A stretch of 64,000 nucleotides of DNA from Aminobacter ciceronei (GCF_014138625.1 NZ_JACJHY010000003.1:248001-312000), one strand, 5' to 3'. Counted from the first letter of the stretch, positions 1 to 13,072 are shown. Made by a program: numbers and translations. Notes: a model not told the origin generated them from the letters alone.

Positions 1-525
1 ATCTTCGTCGCCGGCCTGATGGTCGGCCGCACGCCGGAATATCTCGGCAAGAAGATCGAGGCCAAGGAAATCAAGATGGCCGTGCTTGCCATCCTGTGCC
101 TGCCGCTCGCCATGCTCGGCTTCACGGCCATCGCCGTGCTGTTGCCGAGTGCCGTGGCTTCAGTCGGCACGCCGGGTCCGCACGGCTTCTCCGAGATCCT
201 CTACGCCTACACCTCGGGCGCGGCCAACAACGGCTCGGCCTTCGGCGGTCTCACCGGCAACACGCCCTGGTACAACATAACAATTGGTCTCGCCATGCTG
301 ATGGGCCGCTTCCTGGTCATCATACCGGCACTCGCCATCGCCGGTTCGCTGGTCACCAAGAAGACGGTTCCCGCTTCCGCTGGCACCTTCCCCACCGACA
401 GCCCGCTGTTCGTCGGCCTGCTTGCCGGCGTCATTCTGATTGTCGGCGGCCTGACCTTCTTCCCGGCGCTCGCCGTCGGCCCGATCGTCGAGCACCTCGC
501 CATGATCGTCGGCCAGACGTTCTGA
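1..525 (+). CDS. kdpA: Potassium-transporting ATPase subunit KdpA (C-terminal part)
   Basis: This is the last 174 codons of KdpA, the potassium-selective channel-like subunit of the high-affinity KdpFABC pump in the inner membrane; the 5' part lies outside the window and the reading frame is open from base 1. A filter-like segment [12 protein letters not shown] is visible at about residue 70 of the fragment, and hydrophobic helices flank it. It sits 37 bp upstream of kdpB in the standard kdpABCDE order, which makes the identification firm. The operon promoter and any kdpF are not visible here. Confidence 0.96.
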   Translation: MFVAGLMVGRTPEYLGKKIEAKEIKMAVLAILCLPLAMLGFTAIAVLLPSAVASVGTPGPHGFSEILYAYTSGAANNGSAFGGLTGNTPWYNITIGLAMLMGRFLVIIPALAIAGSLVTKKTVPASAGTFPTDSPLFVGLLAGVILIVGGLTFFPALAVGPIVEHLAMIVGQTF

Positions 526-562
526 TGCAGCGCCGCAAAACCAAACGACTGGAGTCTCTCAC

Positions 563-2635
563 ATGAGTGCCCACAAATCTGCGAGCCTGCTCGACGCTCG
601 CATCATCCTTCCCGCCATAGGCGACGCGTTCAGGAAGCTCGACCCACGCAGCCTGGCCAAGAACCCTGTCATGTTCGTCGTCGCCGTGGTCACGGCGCTG
701 ACATCAGTGCTGTTCATCAAGGACCTGGTCACGGGTGCGGGCGGGCTCGGCTTCTCGTTCCAGATCATCCTGTGGCTCTGGTTCACCGTGCTGTTCGCCA
801 ACTTCGCCGAGGCTGTCGCCGAAGGCCGCGGCAAGGCCCAGGCAGACTCGCTGCGCAAGGCGCGCACCGAAACCCAGGCCAAGCTGCTCGAGGGCGAAAG
901 CCGCACCGCCTACAAGATGGTGCCGGGCACCAGCTTGAAGGTCGGCCAGGTCGTCCTGGTCGAGGCCGGCGACATCATCCCCTCCGATGGCGAAATCATC
1001 GAAGGTGTCGCTTCGGTCAACGAAGCCGCGATAACAGGCGAGTCCGCGCCCGTCATTCGTGAATCCGGTGGCGACCGTTCGGCCGTGACAGGCGGCACCC
1101 AGGTGCTGTCGGACTGGATCCGCGTGCGTATCACGGCGGCCGCCGGCTCGACCTTCCTCGACCGCATGATCTCGCTGGTCGAGGGCGCCGAGCGCCAGAA
1201 GACGCCGAACGAAATTGCGCTCAACATCCTGCTTGCCGGCATGACGCTGATCTTCGTGCTCGCCGTCGCCACCATCCCGAGCTTCGCTACCTATGCCGGC
1301 GGCTACATTCCGGTCATCGTGCTTGTCGCGCTGTTCGTGACGCTGATCCCGACCACCATCGGCGCGTTGCTGTCGGCCATCGGCATTGCCGGCATGGACC
1401 GTCTAGTGCGCTTCAACGTGCTCGCCATGTCGGGCCGCGCCGTCGAGGCCGCCGGCGACGTCGACACGCTTTTGCTCGACAAGACCGGCACCATCACCCT
1501 CGGCAACCGCCAGGCCACAGAGTTCCGTCCGGTCAAGGGTGTAACCGAGCAGGAGCTCGCCGACGCGGCCCAGCTTGCCTCGCTCGCCGACGAAACGCCG
1601 GAAGGCCGCTCGATCGTCGTGCTCGCCAAGGAACGCTATGGCATCCGTGCCCGCGACATGGGCTCGCTGCATGCCCATTTCGTGCCCTTCACTGCTCAGA
1701 GCCGGATGAGCGGCGTCGATTTCGACGGCTCTTCCATCCGCAAAGGCGCCGTCGACTCGGTGCTCAACCATGTCAAGTCGGGCGCCGCCTCGGCCTCGGG
1801 CGCACGGGTCGATGCCGAAGCCGTGCGTGGCATCCAGGCCATCTCCGACGAAATCGGCAAGCTCGGTGGCACCCCGCTCGCGGTTGTCCGCGATGCCCGC
1901 CTTCTCGGCGTCATCTACCTCAAGGATATCGTCAAGGGCGGCATCAAGGAACGCTTCACCGAGCTGCGCCGGATGGGCATCCGCACCGTCATGATAACAG
2001 GCGACAACCCGATGACGGCCGCCGCCATCGCTGCCGAAGCCGGCGTCGACGACTTCCTCGCCCAGGCGACACCTGAGAACAAGCTCAGCCTGATCCGCGA
2101 GGAACAGGCCAAGGGCAAGCTGGTGGCCATGTGCGGCGACGGCACCAACGACGCCCCGGCCCTCGCCCAGGCCGACGTCGGCGTGGCGATGAACACCGGC
2201 ACGGTCGCCGCCCGCGAGGCCGGCAACATGGTCGACCTCGACAGCGATCCGACCAAACTCATCGAGATCGTCGAGATCGGCAAGCAGCTGCTGATGACCC
2301 GCGGCGCGCTGACGACCTTTTCCATCGCCAACGACATCGCCAAATATTTCGCCATCATCCCGGCGATGTTCCTGGCCTTCTATCCCCAGCTCGGCGCGCT
2401 CAACATCATGGGCTTGTCGACACCGCAGAGCGCCATCCTGTCGGCGATCATCTTCAACGCCCTGATCATCGTCGCGCTGATTCCGCTGTCGCTGAAGGGC
2501 GTCAAATACCGACCGATCGGCGCCGGCGCACTGCTCCGCCGCAACCTGCTCGTCTACGGCCTCGGCGGCATCATCGTGCCCTTCATCGGCATCAAGGCCA
2601 TCGACATGGCAATCAACGCCATCGGCCTCGTGTAA
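563..2635 (+). CDS. kdpB: Potassium-transporting P-type ATPase subunit KdpB
   Basis: This is the 690-aa catalytic P-type ATPase subunit that couples ATP hydrolysis to K+ uptake through KdpA. Visible motifs are the actuator loop ITGESAP, the phosphorylation site [13 protein letters not shown] with Asp306 as the phosphoryl acceptor, the nucleotide-domain TGDNPMTAA and the hinge motif [19 protein letters not shown]. Hydrophobic helices lie near residues 35-75, 215-280 and 570-690. The length is normal for the family. The ATG at 563 follows kdpA by 37 bp, and kdpC starts 12 bp after the stop, as expected for a co-transcribed operon. Confidence 0.98.
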   Translation: MSAHKSASLLDARIILPAIGDAFRKLDPRSLAKNPVMFVVAVVTALTSVLFIKDLVTGAGGLGFSFQIILWLWFTVLFANFAEAVAEGRGKAQADSLRKARTETQAKLLEGESRTAYKMVPGTSLKVGQVVLVEAGDIIPSDGEIIEGVASVNEAAITGESAPVIRESGGDRSAVTGGTQVLSDWIRVRITAAAGSTFLDRMISLVEGAERQKTPNEIALNILLAGMTLIFVLAVATIPSFATYAGGYIPVIVLVALFVTLIPTTIGALLSAIGIAGMDRLVRFNVLAMSGRAVEAAGDVDTLLLDKTGTITLGNRQATEFRPVKGVTEQELADAAQLASLADETPEGRSIVVLAKERYGIRARDMGSLHAHFVPFTAQSRMSGVDFDGSSIRKGAVDSVLNHVKSGAASASGARVDAEAVRGIQAISDEIGKLGGTPLAVVRDARLLGVIYLKDIVKGGIKERFTELRRMGIRTVMITGDNPMTAAAIAAEAGVDDFLAQATPENKLSLIREEQAKGKLVAMCGDGTNDAPALAQADVGVAMNTGTVAAREAGNMVDLDSDPTKLIEIVEIGKQLLMTRGALTTFSIANDIAKYFAIIPAMFLAFYPQLGALNIMGLSTPQSAILSAIIFNALIIVALIPLSLKGVKYRPIGAGALLRRNLLVYGLGGIIVPFIGIKAIDMAINAIGLV

Positions 2636-2647
2636 AGGACATCCATC

Positions 2648-3217
2648 ATGTTGAAGCAACTCAGACCTACGCTCGTCATGATCGTCGCGCTCACCGTCAT
2701 CACCGGCCTTGCCTATCCGCTTGGCATGACCGGCATCGCCCAGGTGCTGTTCCCCAGACAGGCCAATGGCAGCCTGATCGAGAAGGACGGCAAGATCATC
2801 GGCTCCGAGCTGATCGGCCAGGCTTTCGCCGGCGAGCAGTACTTCCATGGTCGCCCCTCTGCCGCCGGCGACGGCTACAATGCCGCCGCTTCCTCGGGCT
2901 CCAACCTCGGCCCGACAAGCGCCAAGCTCATCGACCGCATCAAGGCCGAGGCGGAGGCGCTGAAGCAGAGCGATCCTGGCGCACCAGTGCCGGTGGAACT
3001 GGTCACCGCCTCTGGCAGCGGTCTTGATCCGCACCTGTCGCCTGAAGCCGCCTATTTCCAGGTGGCACGTGTGGCCAAGGCCCGAGGTGCCGATGAGGCG
3101 GTCATCCGCAAGCTCGTCGACGGCCATGTCGAAGCCCGAGCGCTCGGCTTCATGGGCGAACCGGTTGTGAACGTCCTCAAGCTCAATTTGGCGCTCGACG
3201 CAGCGGTTGCGCCCTGA
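2648..3217 (+). CDS. kdpC: Potassium-transporting ATPase subunit KdpC
   Basis: This 189-aa subunit has a single N-terminal membrane helix (about residues 8-30) followed by a periplasmic domain. KdpC stabilises the KdpFABC complex and helps K+ or ATP binding. Family features include the segment [20 protein letters not shown] and the GSNLGPTS and [14 protein letters not shown] motifs. It starts 12 bp after kdpB behind a purine-rich AAAGGA leader. Length and position in the operon are typical. Confidence 0.97.
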   Translation: MLKQLRPTLVMIVALTVITGLAYPLGMTGIAQVLFPRQANGSLIEKDGKIIGSELIGQAFAGEQYFHGRPSAAGDGYNAAASSGSNLGPTSAKLIDRIKAEAEALKQSDPGAPVPVELVTASGSGLDPHLSPEAAYFQVARVAKARGADEAVIRKLVDGHVEARALGFMGEPVVNVLKLNLALDAAVAP

Positions 3218-3273
3218 CAAGGTTGTGCCGGAGTTCCATCAGAACTCCGGCACGCCAGACTGCAAAAAGACAG

Positions 3274-6012
3274 ATGCCAGACGATATCAGGGACAAGGAA
3301 TCCAGGCCTTCGCCGGACGCGCTGCTTGAGACAGCCGAGCGTGAAGGACGCGGCCGTCTGAAGATCTTCCTCGGTGCCGCCCCCGGCGTTGGCAAGACTT
3401 ACGAGATGCTGATGTCGGGCCGCGCCCGCCTTGCCGACGGCATTGACGTTGTCATCGGCGTCGTCGAGACCCACGGCCGCCGCGAAACCCAGGCACTGGT
3501 CGAAGGCTTCGAGGTCGTCCCGCGCAAGGCAGTCGACTACAAGGGGCGTACCCTCGAAGAGATGGACCTCGATGCCATCATCGCGCGCCGGCCGGCGCTC
3601 GCACTTGTCGATGAACTCGCCCACACCAATGCGCCCGGCAGCCGCCATCCCAAGCGTTATCTCGACGTCCAGGAGCTGTTGAGCCAGGGCATCGATGTCT
3701 ACACCACGCTCAACATCCAGCATGTCGAGAGCCTCAACGACATCGTCGCCCAGATCACCCGCGTCACCGTGCGCGAGACGGTACCTGACTCCATCATCGA
3801 TCGCGCTGACGATGTCGAGATCATCGATCTCACGCCCGACGACCTGATCAAGCGCCTGCACGAGGGCAAGGTCTATGTACCGTCCACGGCGCGCCGCGCC
3901 ATCGAGAACTATTTTTCGCCCGGCAACCTGACCGCTCTGCGCGAACTGGCACTGCGCCGCACCGCCCAGCGCGTCGACGAGCAGTTGCTGACCCACATGC
4001 AGGCCAACGCCATTGAGGGGCCGTGGGCAGCCGGCGATCGCGTGCTGGTTGCCGTTGACGAGCATCCGCGCGGCGCCTCGCTGGTTCGTTATGCGCGCCG
4101 CCAGGCCGACCGCCTGCGTTGCCCATGGGCGGCACTCCATGTCGAGACGTCGCGCTCGGCCAATCTGCCCGACGCCGACAAGGACCGGCTCGCCGCGACC
4201 ATGCGCCTTGCCGAGCAGCTTGGCGGCGAGGCGATCACCATTCCCGGCCAGTCGGTGGCTGCAGACATCGTCCGCCATGCCGCCACCCACAACATCACCC
4301 ACATCGTCGTCGGTAAGCCGGCTAAGTCGCGCTGGCGCGAGTATTTCGAGGGCTCGGTAACCCACGACCTGATCCGCTATGCTGGCAACATAAGCGTTCA
4401 CGTTACGTCTGGCGTCGAGCCGGACGCGGCACTTGCTTCGCAGAGCGTGAAGACGGCCACTCCACGGCGGCGCTTCGACCCATGGCCTTACCTCACGGCG
4501 GGACTGCACGTTGTCGGCGCGCTTGTCGTCGGCATTGCGCTGCGGCAATTCCTCGACGTTCGCAACATCGCACTGGTCTTCCTGATGGCCGTGCTGAGCT
4601 CGGCGGTCACGCTCGGCCTTTGGCCGGCATTGTTTGCCTCGGTGCTCAGCGCGTTCGCCTATAACTTCTTCTTTTTGCCGCCGCTCTACACGCTGACCAT
4701 CGCCGATCCTGAAAGCGTGGTCGCGCTGGTGTTCTTCCTCATCGTCGCGGTCATCGCCTCCAACCTGACCGGCCGTGTCCAGCGCCAGGCCGCCGCCGCC
4801 CGCGAGCGCGCCCGGATGACCGAGGACCTCTATCTCTTCTCCAAGAAGCTCGCCGGCACCGGCACGCTCGACGACGTGCTCTGGGCCACCGCCTTCCAGA
4901 TTGCGTCGATGCTCAAGGTCCGCGTCGTGCTGCTGCTGCCCGAGGAGGGCACCATCGCCGTCAAGGCCGGCTATCCGCCCGACGACACGCTCGTCGACGC
5001 CGACATCGCCGCTGCCAGATGGGCCTGGGAACACAACCGTGCCGCCGGCCGTGGCGCCGACACCTTGCCCGGCGCCAAGCGCCTCTATCTGCCGCTGCGC
5101 ACCGGTCGCATGGCTGTCGGCGTCGTCGGTCTCGACAACGATCGCCAGGGCCCGCTTTTGACGCCCGAACAGCAGCGCCTGTTCGATGCGCTGGCCGACC
5201 AGGCGGCGGTTGCCATCGAGCGCATCCAGCTCGTCGCCGATGTTGACCGCGCCAGGCTTGCCGTCGAGGCTGACAGGCTGCGTTCGGCGCTGCTCACCTC
5301 GATCTCGCACGACCTCAAAACCCCGCTCGCCAGTATCATGGGCGCGGCCGGTGCGCTCCGCGAGTTTGGTATGTCTTTGCCCGAGGAGGGTAGGGCGGAG
5401 CTCGTCTCGACGGTGCTCGACGAATCCGAACGCCTCAACCGCTTCATCGCCAATCTGCTCGACATGACCAAGATCGAGTCGGGCGCGATGGAGCCCAATT
5501 CGGCGCTGCATTATGTCGGTGATATCGTCGGCTCCGCACTTCGCCGCGCGGCCAAGATCACCGTGCAGCACAAGACCGAACTCGACATGCCGGCCGATCT
5601 GCCGATGCTGAAGCTCGATCCGGTGCTGTTCGAGCAGGTGCTGTTCAACCTGCTCGACAATGCCGCGAAATATGCGCCCGAAGGCTCGACGATCCGCATC
5701 CGCGGCTGGGCCGACGGTGCGACGGTTGCGATCCAGCTCATGGACGAGGGGCCCGGAATTCCGCAGGCTGATCTGGAGCGCGTTTTCGATACGTTCTATC
5801 GCGTCCGCAAGGGCGACCATGTCCGCGCCGGCACCGGTCTCGGCCTGTCGATCTGTCGTGGTTTCGTCGAGGCGATGGGCGGCACAATCATAGCCTCCAA
5901 CCGCGCCGACCGGCCGGGCGCGGTCTTCACCATCACCATGCCGGTGCCGGCCGAGCGACCAAATATCACCGGGCCTGCCCTGGGCGGATCAAATCTGGAC
6001 GGAATTGCATGA
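3274..6012 (+). CDS. kdpD: Osmosensitive K+ channel sensor histidine kinase KdpD
   Basis: This is the 912-aa sensor kinase that activates KdpE when K+ is limiting. In order it has the KdpD N-terminal domain with Walker A GAAPGVGKT at residues 34-42, a universal-stress-like domain (about 250-370), four membrane helices of the DUF4118 type (about 405-500), a GAF-like domain (about 525-650), the HisKA box SISHDLKTPLAS with His679 as phosphoacceptor, and a C-terminal HATPase with N and G boxes. An in-frame TTG lies at 3223, but the ATG at 3274 starts the conserved N-terminus. Its last 4 bases overlap the kdpE start, implying translational coupling. Confidence 0.97.
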   Translation: MPDDIRDKESRPSPDALLETAEREGRGRLKIFLGAAPGVGKTYEMLMSGRARLADGIDVVIGVVETHGRRETQALVEGFEVVPRKAVDYKGRTLEEMDLDAIIARRPALALVDELAHTNAPGSRHPKRYLDVQELLSQGIDVYTTLNIQHVESLNDIVAQITRVTVRETVPDSIIDRADDVEIIDLTPDDLIKRLHEGKVYVPSTARRAIENYFSPGNLTALRELALRRTAQRVDEQLLTHMQANAIEGPWAAGDRVLVAVDEHPRGASLVRYARRQADRLRCPWAALHVETSRSANLPDADKDRLAATMRLAEQLGGEAITIPGQSVAADIVRHAATHNITHIVVGKPAKSRWREYFEGSVTHDLIRYAGNISVHVTSGVEPDAALASQSVKTATPRRRFDPWPYLTAGLHVVGALVVGIALRQFLDVRNIALVFLMAVLSSAVTLGLWPALFASVLSAFAYNFFFLPPLYTLTIADPESVVALVFFLIVAVIASNLTGRVQRQAAAARERARMTEDLYLFSKKLAGTGTLDDVLWATAFQIASMLKVRVVLLLPEEGTIAVKAGYPPDDTLVDADIAAARWAWEHNRAAGRGADTLPGAKRLYLPLRTGRMAVGVVGLDNDRQGPLLTPEQQRLFDALADQAAVAIERIQLVADVDRARLAVEADRLRSALLTSISHDLKTPLASIMGAAGALREFGMSLPEEGRAELVSTVLDESERLNRFIANLLDMTKIESGAMEPNSALHYVGDIVGSALRRAAKITVQHKTELDMPADLPMLKLDPVLFEQVLFNLLDNAAKYAPEGSTIRIRGWADGATVAIQLMDEGPGIPQADLERVFDTFYRVRKGDHVRAGTGLGLSICRGFVEAMGGTIIASNRADRPGAVFTITMPVPAERPNITGPALGGSNLDGIA

Positions 6013-6701
6013 CCAACGCGTCGGTGAAGATCCTGATCGTCGATGACGAGCCGCCGATCCGCAAGCTGCTGCGGGTCGGGCTTTCGACGCAGGGCTATGC
6101 CATTTCCGAAGCACCGGCCGCCAAGCCGGCGATGCTCATGGTCAGGGCCGAGAAGCCGGATCTCATCCTGCTCGATCTCGGCCTGCCCGACATGGGCGGG
6201 CACGATCTGCTCGCTGCCTGGCGGCGCGAGGGCCTTCACGTGCCTGTGATCATCCTGTCCAGCCGCACCGACGAGGCCGGTATCGTCAAGGCGCTCGAAC
6301 TGGGGGCCGACGACTACGTGACCAAGCCATTCGGCATGAACGAACTTGCCGCCCGCATCCGCAACGCCCTTCGCCATAGGCTGCAGCAGCAGGGTGAAAA
6401 GCCGGTGTTCCAGACAGGCGAGCTGTCGGTCGACCTGGTCAAGCGCATCGTCAGGCTTGGCAGCCAGGAGGTGAAGCTGTCGCCCAAGGAATACGACATC
6501 CTGCGCGTTCTGGTGCAGCACGCCGGAAAGGTGCTCACCCACCGTTTCTTGCTCGAGCATATCTGGGGCGGCTCGGCCGACGTGCAATATCTCCGCGTCT
6601 ATGTCCGCCAGCTCCGCCAGAAGATCGAAAAGACCCCCGACGAGCCGCAATACATCACCACAGAAACCGGCGTCGGCTACAGACTGCGCGAACCTGATTG
6701 A
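6009..6701 (+). CDS. kdpE: Response regulator KdpE (OmpR family)
   Basis: This 230-aa DNA-binding response regulator is the partner of KdpD and activates the kdp operon. The receiver domain (about 1-125) has the acidic pair DDE near residue 12, the phosphoacceptor Asp56 in LILLDLGLPD, a conserved Ser in VIILSSRTD and a Lys in DDYVTKPF. The C-terminal half is an OmpR/PhoB winged helix with the segment LSPKEYDILRVLVQHAGKVL and a GYRLREPD end. It overlaps kdpD by ATGA. No clear terminator is seen behind it. Confidence 0.97.
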   Translation: MTNASVKILIVDDEPPIRKLLRVGLSTQGYAISEAPAAKPAMLMVRAEKPDLILLDLGLPDMGGHDLLAAWRREGLHVPVIILSSRTDEAGIVKALELGADDYVTKPFGMNELAARIRNALRHRLQQQGEKPVFQTGELSVDLVKRIVRLGSQEVKLSPKEYDILRVLVQHAGKVLTHRFLLEHIWGGSADVQYLRVYVRQLRQKIEKTPDEPQYITTETGVGYRLREPD

Positions 6702-6768
6702 CCGCAGACGTTGGGCTTCGCCTCGAGGGTTGCTTGAACGCGCCCGCGTCTTGAAGCAAGGGCAGGAC

Positions 6769-7403
6769 CTAAGCCGCCCTTGCCACGCCTCTGCGGCCGC
6801 CCAGCAGGCGGTCGATGCTGACGAGCGTGACGGCGATGATCAGGAAGGCCGCGGTCAGCAATACGATGCTGGCCGTAAGCTGCGTGAGGTTCAGCGCTTC
6901 CGGGTTGAGGAACCAATAGGCGTACCAGCCATCGGCGGCACCCCTGGCAAAGGCATAGCCGCAATAGGCCAGCGGCGGCACCACCGCCCATAGCGCATCC
7001 CGCCATTTGAGCCCGCCATGATCCCAGACGAGCCAGGTCAGGAAAAACAGTACCGGTGTTACGTCATGCAGCGCATGGTCGGCAACGGCCTGCCAGCCGG
7101 TCGGCTGCCAGATCGCCCTGAGCAACACCGAATAGACAAGCCCGCCGAACAGATCGCCGCCGCCGTCACCAGCCGTGAGCGCGCCCCGGCGAACCGCCCG
7201 CCCGGATCAAGCACCAGCGCCGTCGCCACCACCGCCGCCATCAAGTTCATGATGATCGTGAAGAAGCCGAAGAACCGCCAAACCGCAGCAAGGATCGACC
7301 CGCCGTCATTGACGGCCTGGGTAATCAGCAGCGTGAGCTGCAGGGCGAGGGCGGCCCAGGCAGCGATAGCCGTGACGAAGGCGAGGCCGCGGCGGAGGGG
7401 CAA
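6769..7403 (-). pseudogene. Pr6Pr-type membrane protein, frameshifted
   Basis: Two overlapping minus-strand frames together encode one small polytopic membrane protein of the Pr6Pr family. The N-terminal frame (7403 down to about 7140) gives three helices and reads into DPGGRFAGARSRLVTAAA. The C-terminal frame (from about 7150 down to 6769) continues with GLVYSVLLRAIWQP, HALHDVTPVLFFLTWLVWDHG and three more helices. The join needs one extra base in the G/C-rich stretch near 7143-7155; adding one G to GCGGGC would restore a continuous product of about 210 aa. Neither half alone has the family length. This is either a true mutation or a one-base sequence error. The function of the family is not known to me. 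Confidence 0.72.
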
Positions 7404-7510
7404 TGGAGCTTTCCTGCAAGGCTGATTTCTTCCGCCAAGCTACATCAACGCGCCATCAGCGCAATGTACCGGCAACGGTTCCGGCCATCGCAGCATCTCC
7501 CTGCCAACGA

Positions 7511-7542
7511 AAATCGCCCCCTCCGCTGAATGAAGGGGGCGA
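7511..7542 (-). terminator. Rho-independent terminator of gyrB
   Basis: Read on the minus strand, a 9-bp stem TCGCCCCCT / AGGGGGCGA with an 11-nt loop (7514-7542 on the plus strand) is followed by TTTT. It lies 27 bp after the gyrB stop codon, which fits an intrinsic terminator. Confidence 0.75.
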
Positions 7543-7568
7543 AACATCAAACTCAGAAAACGCCGCGA

Positions 7569-10120
<2,552 letters not shown>

Positions 10121-10518
10121 TTTTACCGGGCTTTTGCGAGGGGATAACGCCATGCCGCGTGGCCTTGCGGCGCCTCGTCCTCCGGCTTGATGGTTCGGCC
10201 CATCTGCGCTGCCTGCAGCGCGTCCCGAAAACGAGTACAGGCCGTAGTTTACGTGAGCCAAATGCCGACACACTGCTACCGGAAGCCGATCGACGGCGGC
10301 ATGTTGGCGATGCAGCCGTGGAAGCCGCCGATCGTTGGCAAACTGGCGAAACTATGTGATTTCTCGTCCGTTCATGTAGGCGGAGTTTGGAACAAACGCC
10401 GCGCTGGTGCATTCAGGCTCATCAATAATGTTGTCCCACTTCCGTCTGACACGGTAGGGCCCATTTTTTGCCGGCCTACACTTTTCACAACAGATTTCAG
10501 CCGAGAAAATTCTCATCC
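10121..10518. other. Intergenic stretch without a supported gene
   Basis: Nearly 400 bp between the gyrB promoter and the HWE kinase start holds no convincing coding frame. The frames that are open here are Arg-rich and lack ribosome binding sites. An imperfect inverted repeat with a 3-nt bulge (arms near 10288-10300 and 10324-10333) is present. The AT-richer last 100 bp presumably contain the promoter of the kinase gene, but I could not assign it. Confidence 0.4.
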
Positions 10519-12417
10519 ATGCCGACCACAAGACCATTGAAGGCCGACGACAAGGTTTCCAATCCGATCGTTTCAGGTGAGCTGGCCGGGCTCATCGAGG
10601 CCTTGGACTGGACGTCTACGCCGATCGGCCCGATCGGTTCCTGGCCGGCAGTCGTGCGCATGACGATCCGCATCATGCTGGCATCGGCAATGCCGATGTG
10701 CCTGCTCATCGGCCGCAAGGGCGTGATGATCTACAACGACGCCTATCGCGACATCGCGGGCGCGAGGCATCCGGCCTGCCTCGGCACTTCAGTCTTTGAC
10801 AGCTGGCCCGAGGTCGCGCAGTTCAACCGTACCGTCATCGACCGCATCTTCGAGGGTGAAACGCTGACCTACGAGGATCAGGAACTTGTGCTGTGGCGCA
10901 ATGGTGCCGCCGAACGCGTCTGGCTCGAGCTCGACTACAGTCCTTTGCTCGACGACGACGGCGAGGCGGTTGGTGCATTTGCGATCCTGGCTGAAACCAC
11001 CAAGCGCGTACGTGCCGAAAAGGCACTCGCCCGCAGCGAGGAGCGCCTGTCGCTGGCGCTCGAGGCGTCGGGCATCGTCGGTGCCTGGGAACTCGATCTG
11101 ACCAGCCGGATCGTCACAGCCGACGCGCGTTTCGCCGAGATGTTCGGCGTCGGCCTCGCCGAAGCCGAACAGGGCATTTCGGCTGAAGGCTTCTTCAGGC
11201 GCATCCATCCCGCCGACCGGGACTTCGTCGCGCGCAAAACCGATGAGGCAATCGCCAATCGCGGCGGATTTCGGGCCGAGTATCGCCTCGTCGACGACGA
11301 TGGCGGTATCCGTTGGGTGCTTGCCACCGGCAAGTTTTTCGAAACCGTCGGCGGCAATCCGCGTCTGCCGGGCGTCGTCATCGACATCACCGAGCGCAAG
11401 GCGGTCGAGGCGGCGCTGGCGGCAAGCGAAGCCGGCTTCCGCACGCTTGCCGACACCATGCCGCAGATGGTTTGGTCGACCAGGCCCGACGGTTTCCATG
11501 ATTATTACAATGCGCGCTGGTACGAATTCACCGGCATGCCGCTCGGTTCGACGGATGGCGAGGCATGGGCAGGTATGTTCCATCCCGACGACCAGGACCG
11601 CGCCTGGGAGTTGTGGCGCCATTCGCTCGCCACCGGCGAGCCCTACCAGATCGAGTACCGGCTGCGTCATGCCAATGGCGAATACCGCTGGACACTGGGT
11701 CGGGCGCTGGCCATCCGCAACGAGGCCGGCGAGATCATCCGCTGGTTTGGCACCTGTACCGACATCCATGAAACCAAGCAGGTTGCCGAGGAGCGCGAGA
11801 TCATCGCGCACGAACTCAGCCACCGCATCAAGAACATCTTTTCGGTTCTCAACGGCATCATCAGCCTGTCGGCGCGGTCCCATCCTGACATCAAGCCCTT
11901 GGCCGACCAACTCAGGCAGCGCATCAGCGCGATGGGCAAGGCGCATGATTTTGTCCGGCCGCACAGCCGGGCATCGCGGCCGCAGAACAACCAGTCTTCG
12001 CTGCGCGCCCTGGTCGAGCTTCTGCTCGCTCCGCATGTCGGCGACGATTCCGGCCGCTTTACCTTCCACGGTGACGACGCCACCATCGACGACGGCGCGG
12101 CCACTCCGCTTGCGTTGCTGTTTCATGAGCTTGCCACCAATGCGGCGAAATATGGCGCCTTGGCGGAGGCCGATGGCCGCGTGGTCATCGACGCTGTTCT
12201 GAGCGGCGACAAGTATCGCATGGTCTGGAAGGAAACGGGTGGCGCGCCAGTTTCGGGTCCGCCCGCCGACGAAGGTTTCGGTAGCCGCCTGATCACACTC
12301 AGCGTCCAGGGCCAGCTTGGCGGCACGCTGCAGCGGCGCTGGAAGGCGGATGGGCTCGAAGTGGAACTGACGATGCCGGCAGCACAGCTCAGCCGTTCGG
12401 CAACGTTGCGGCGCTAG
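10519..12417 (+). CDS. PAS-domain HWE-family sensor histidine kinase
   Basis: This 632-aa soluble kinase has no membrane helices. It carries about three PAS modules: one with EDQELVLWRNGAAERVWLEL near residue 130, one near 175-310 and one near 315-425 with a PAC motif EYRWTLGRALAIRNEAGEI. The kinase core is of the HWE type: His435 in HELSHRIKNIFSVLNG, N box LLFHELATNAAKYGAL and the diagnostic G1-box WKE in RMVWKETGG. HWE kinases often work in general stress or light responses. The ATG at 10519 begins the aligned N-terminus. It faces a response regulator gene (12486-12932), which may be its partner. Confidence 0.9.
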   Translation: MPTTRPLKADDKVSNPIVSGELAGLIEALDWTSTPIGPIGSWPAVVRMTIRIMLASAMPMCLLIGRKGVMIYNDAYRDIAGARHPACLGTSVFDSWPEVAQFNRTVIDRIFEGETLTYEDQELVLWRNGAAERVWLELDYSPLLDDDGEAVGAFAILAETTKRVRAEKALARSEERLSLALEASGIVGAWELDLTSRIVTADARFAEMFGVGLAEAEQGISAEGFFRRIHPADRDFVARKTDEAIANRGGFRAEYRLVDDDGGIRWVLATGKFFETVGGNPRLPGVVIDITERKAVEAALAASEAGFRTLADTMPQMVWSTRPDGFHDYYNARWYEFTGMPLGSTDGEAWAGMFHPDDQDRAWELWRHSLATGEPYQIEYRLRHANGEYRWTLGRALAIRNEAGEIIRWFGTCTDIHETKQVAEEREIIAHELSHRIKNIFSVLNGIISLSARSHPDIKPLADQLRQRISAMGKAHDFVRPHSRASRPQNNQSSLRALVELLLAPHVGDDSGRFTFHGDDATIDDGAATPLALLFHELATNAAKYGALAEADGRVVIDAVLSGDKYRMVWKETGGAPVSGPPADEGFGSRLITLSVQGQLGGTLQRRWKADGLEVELTMPAAQLSRSATLRR

Positions 12418-12429
12418 AGCGACGACAAA

Positions 12430-12457
12430 GGGCGCAACGGCTTCGGCCGGAGCGCCC
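12430..12457. terminator. Hairpin between convergent kinase and response regulator genes
   Basis: A two-part stem GGGCGC / GCGCCC and CGGC / GCCG closes on a TTCG tetraloop (12442-12445). It lies between two convergent genes 68 bp apart and may stop transcription from both sides, although no long T run follows. Confidence 0.5.
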
Positions 12458-12485
12458 CTGATGATGTTGAGACGTCGCGTTTTCG

Positions 12486-12932
12486 TCAGGCGGTTACGCC
12501 AAGTCCGTCCTCGCGGTCATTGCAATTATCCGCTCCAAACAGCTTCAGCCGCGTTGGCGGTTCGGCGGCAAGGCGGTGTCGGCGCGCCACTGCATATCGT
12601 ACCGCTTCAGACAATTCTTCGTCCATCACCGGCTTGGGAAGTACGCCGATCGTGCCGGGAACGCCGTCGCCCAGTTGCGAAGGGTTGGCGGTGATGAACA
12701 GCACCGTCACGCCGAACTGTTCGGCAAGAATCTTGCCCAGTGAAGGGCCGGTAGGACCATCCCGCAAATTGAGGTCAACAAGCGCTATTTCGGCATGCCG
12801 CGCCAAGTCGAGGGCACTCGCCGAGTCCATGGCGATGCCGATCGGGTGGTGTCCTAGCTCTTCGAGCATGCTCTCAATTTCGGTGGCAACGAAGATCTCG
12901 TCTTCAACCACCATCACCTTGCAGTTCATCAT
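12486..12932 (-). CDS. Single-domain response regulator
   Basis: This 148-aa protein is only a CheY-like receiver domain. The acidic pair is VVEDE (residues 8-12), the phosphoacceptor is Asp53 in ALVDLNLRDG, the switch residue sits in LFITANPS and the conserved Lys in GVLPKPV. It lacks an output domain, so it probably acts by protein contact or as a phosphate sink. Two adjacent ATG codons (12932 and 12929) could start it, and no strong ribosome binding site decides between them. It converges with the HWE kinase gene, its most likely partner; this pairing is inferred from position only. Confidence 0.88.
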   Translation of the reverse strand: MMNCKVMVVEDEIFVATEIESMLEELGHHPIGIAMDSASALDLARHAEIALVDLNLRDGPTGPSLGKILAEQFGVTVLFITANPSQLGDGVPGTIGVLPKPVMDEELSEAVRYAVARRHRLAAEPPTRLKLFGADNCNDREDGLGVTA

Positions 12933-13072
12933 GTCACTCTACACGCGTATTCCCTGTTGATTGGTTGCATGGGCCAAACGTCACCGTCAGCGATAGGTTG
13001 CATGCCAGGGGGGTGAATTTCCGCAAAGACAATGTTCGTCGCCTCAATTGTGGTCCTGAGGCAACGACGTGG

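Noticed and set aside
1403-3220. 605-codon open frame on the minus strand over kdpB/kdpC
   Set aside because: Exact shadow of the kdp genes in GC-rich sequence; its translation is Asp/Gly/Arg-rich with no domain.
3052-5820. 922-codon minus-strand frame over kdpC/kdpD
   Set aside because: Antisense shadow of kdpD; no family motif, low-complexity composition.
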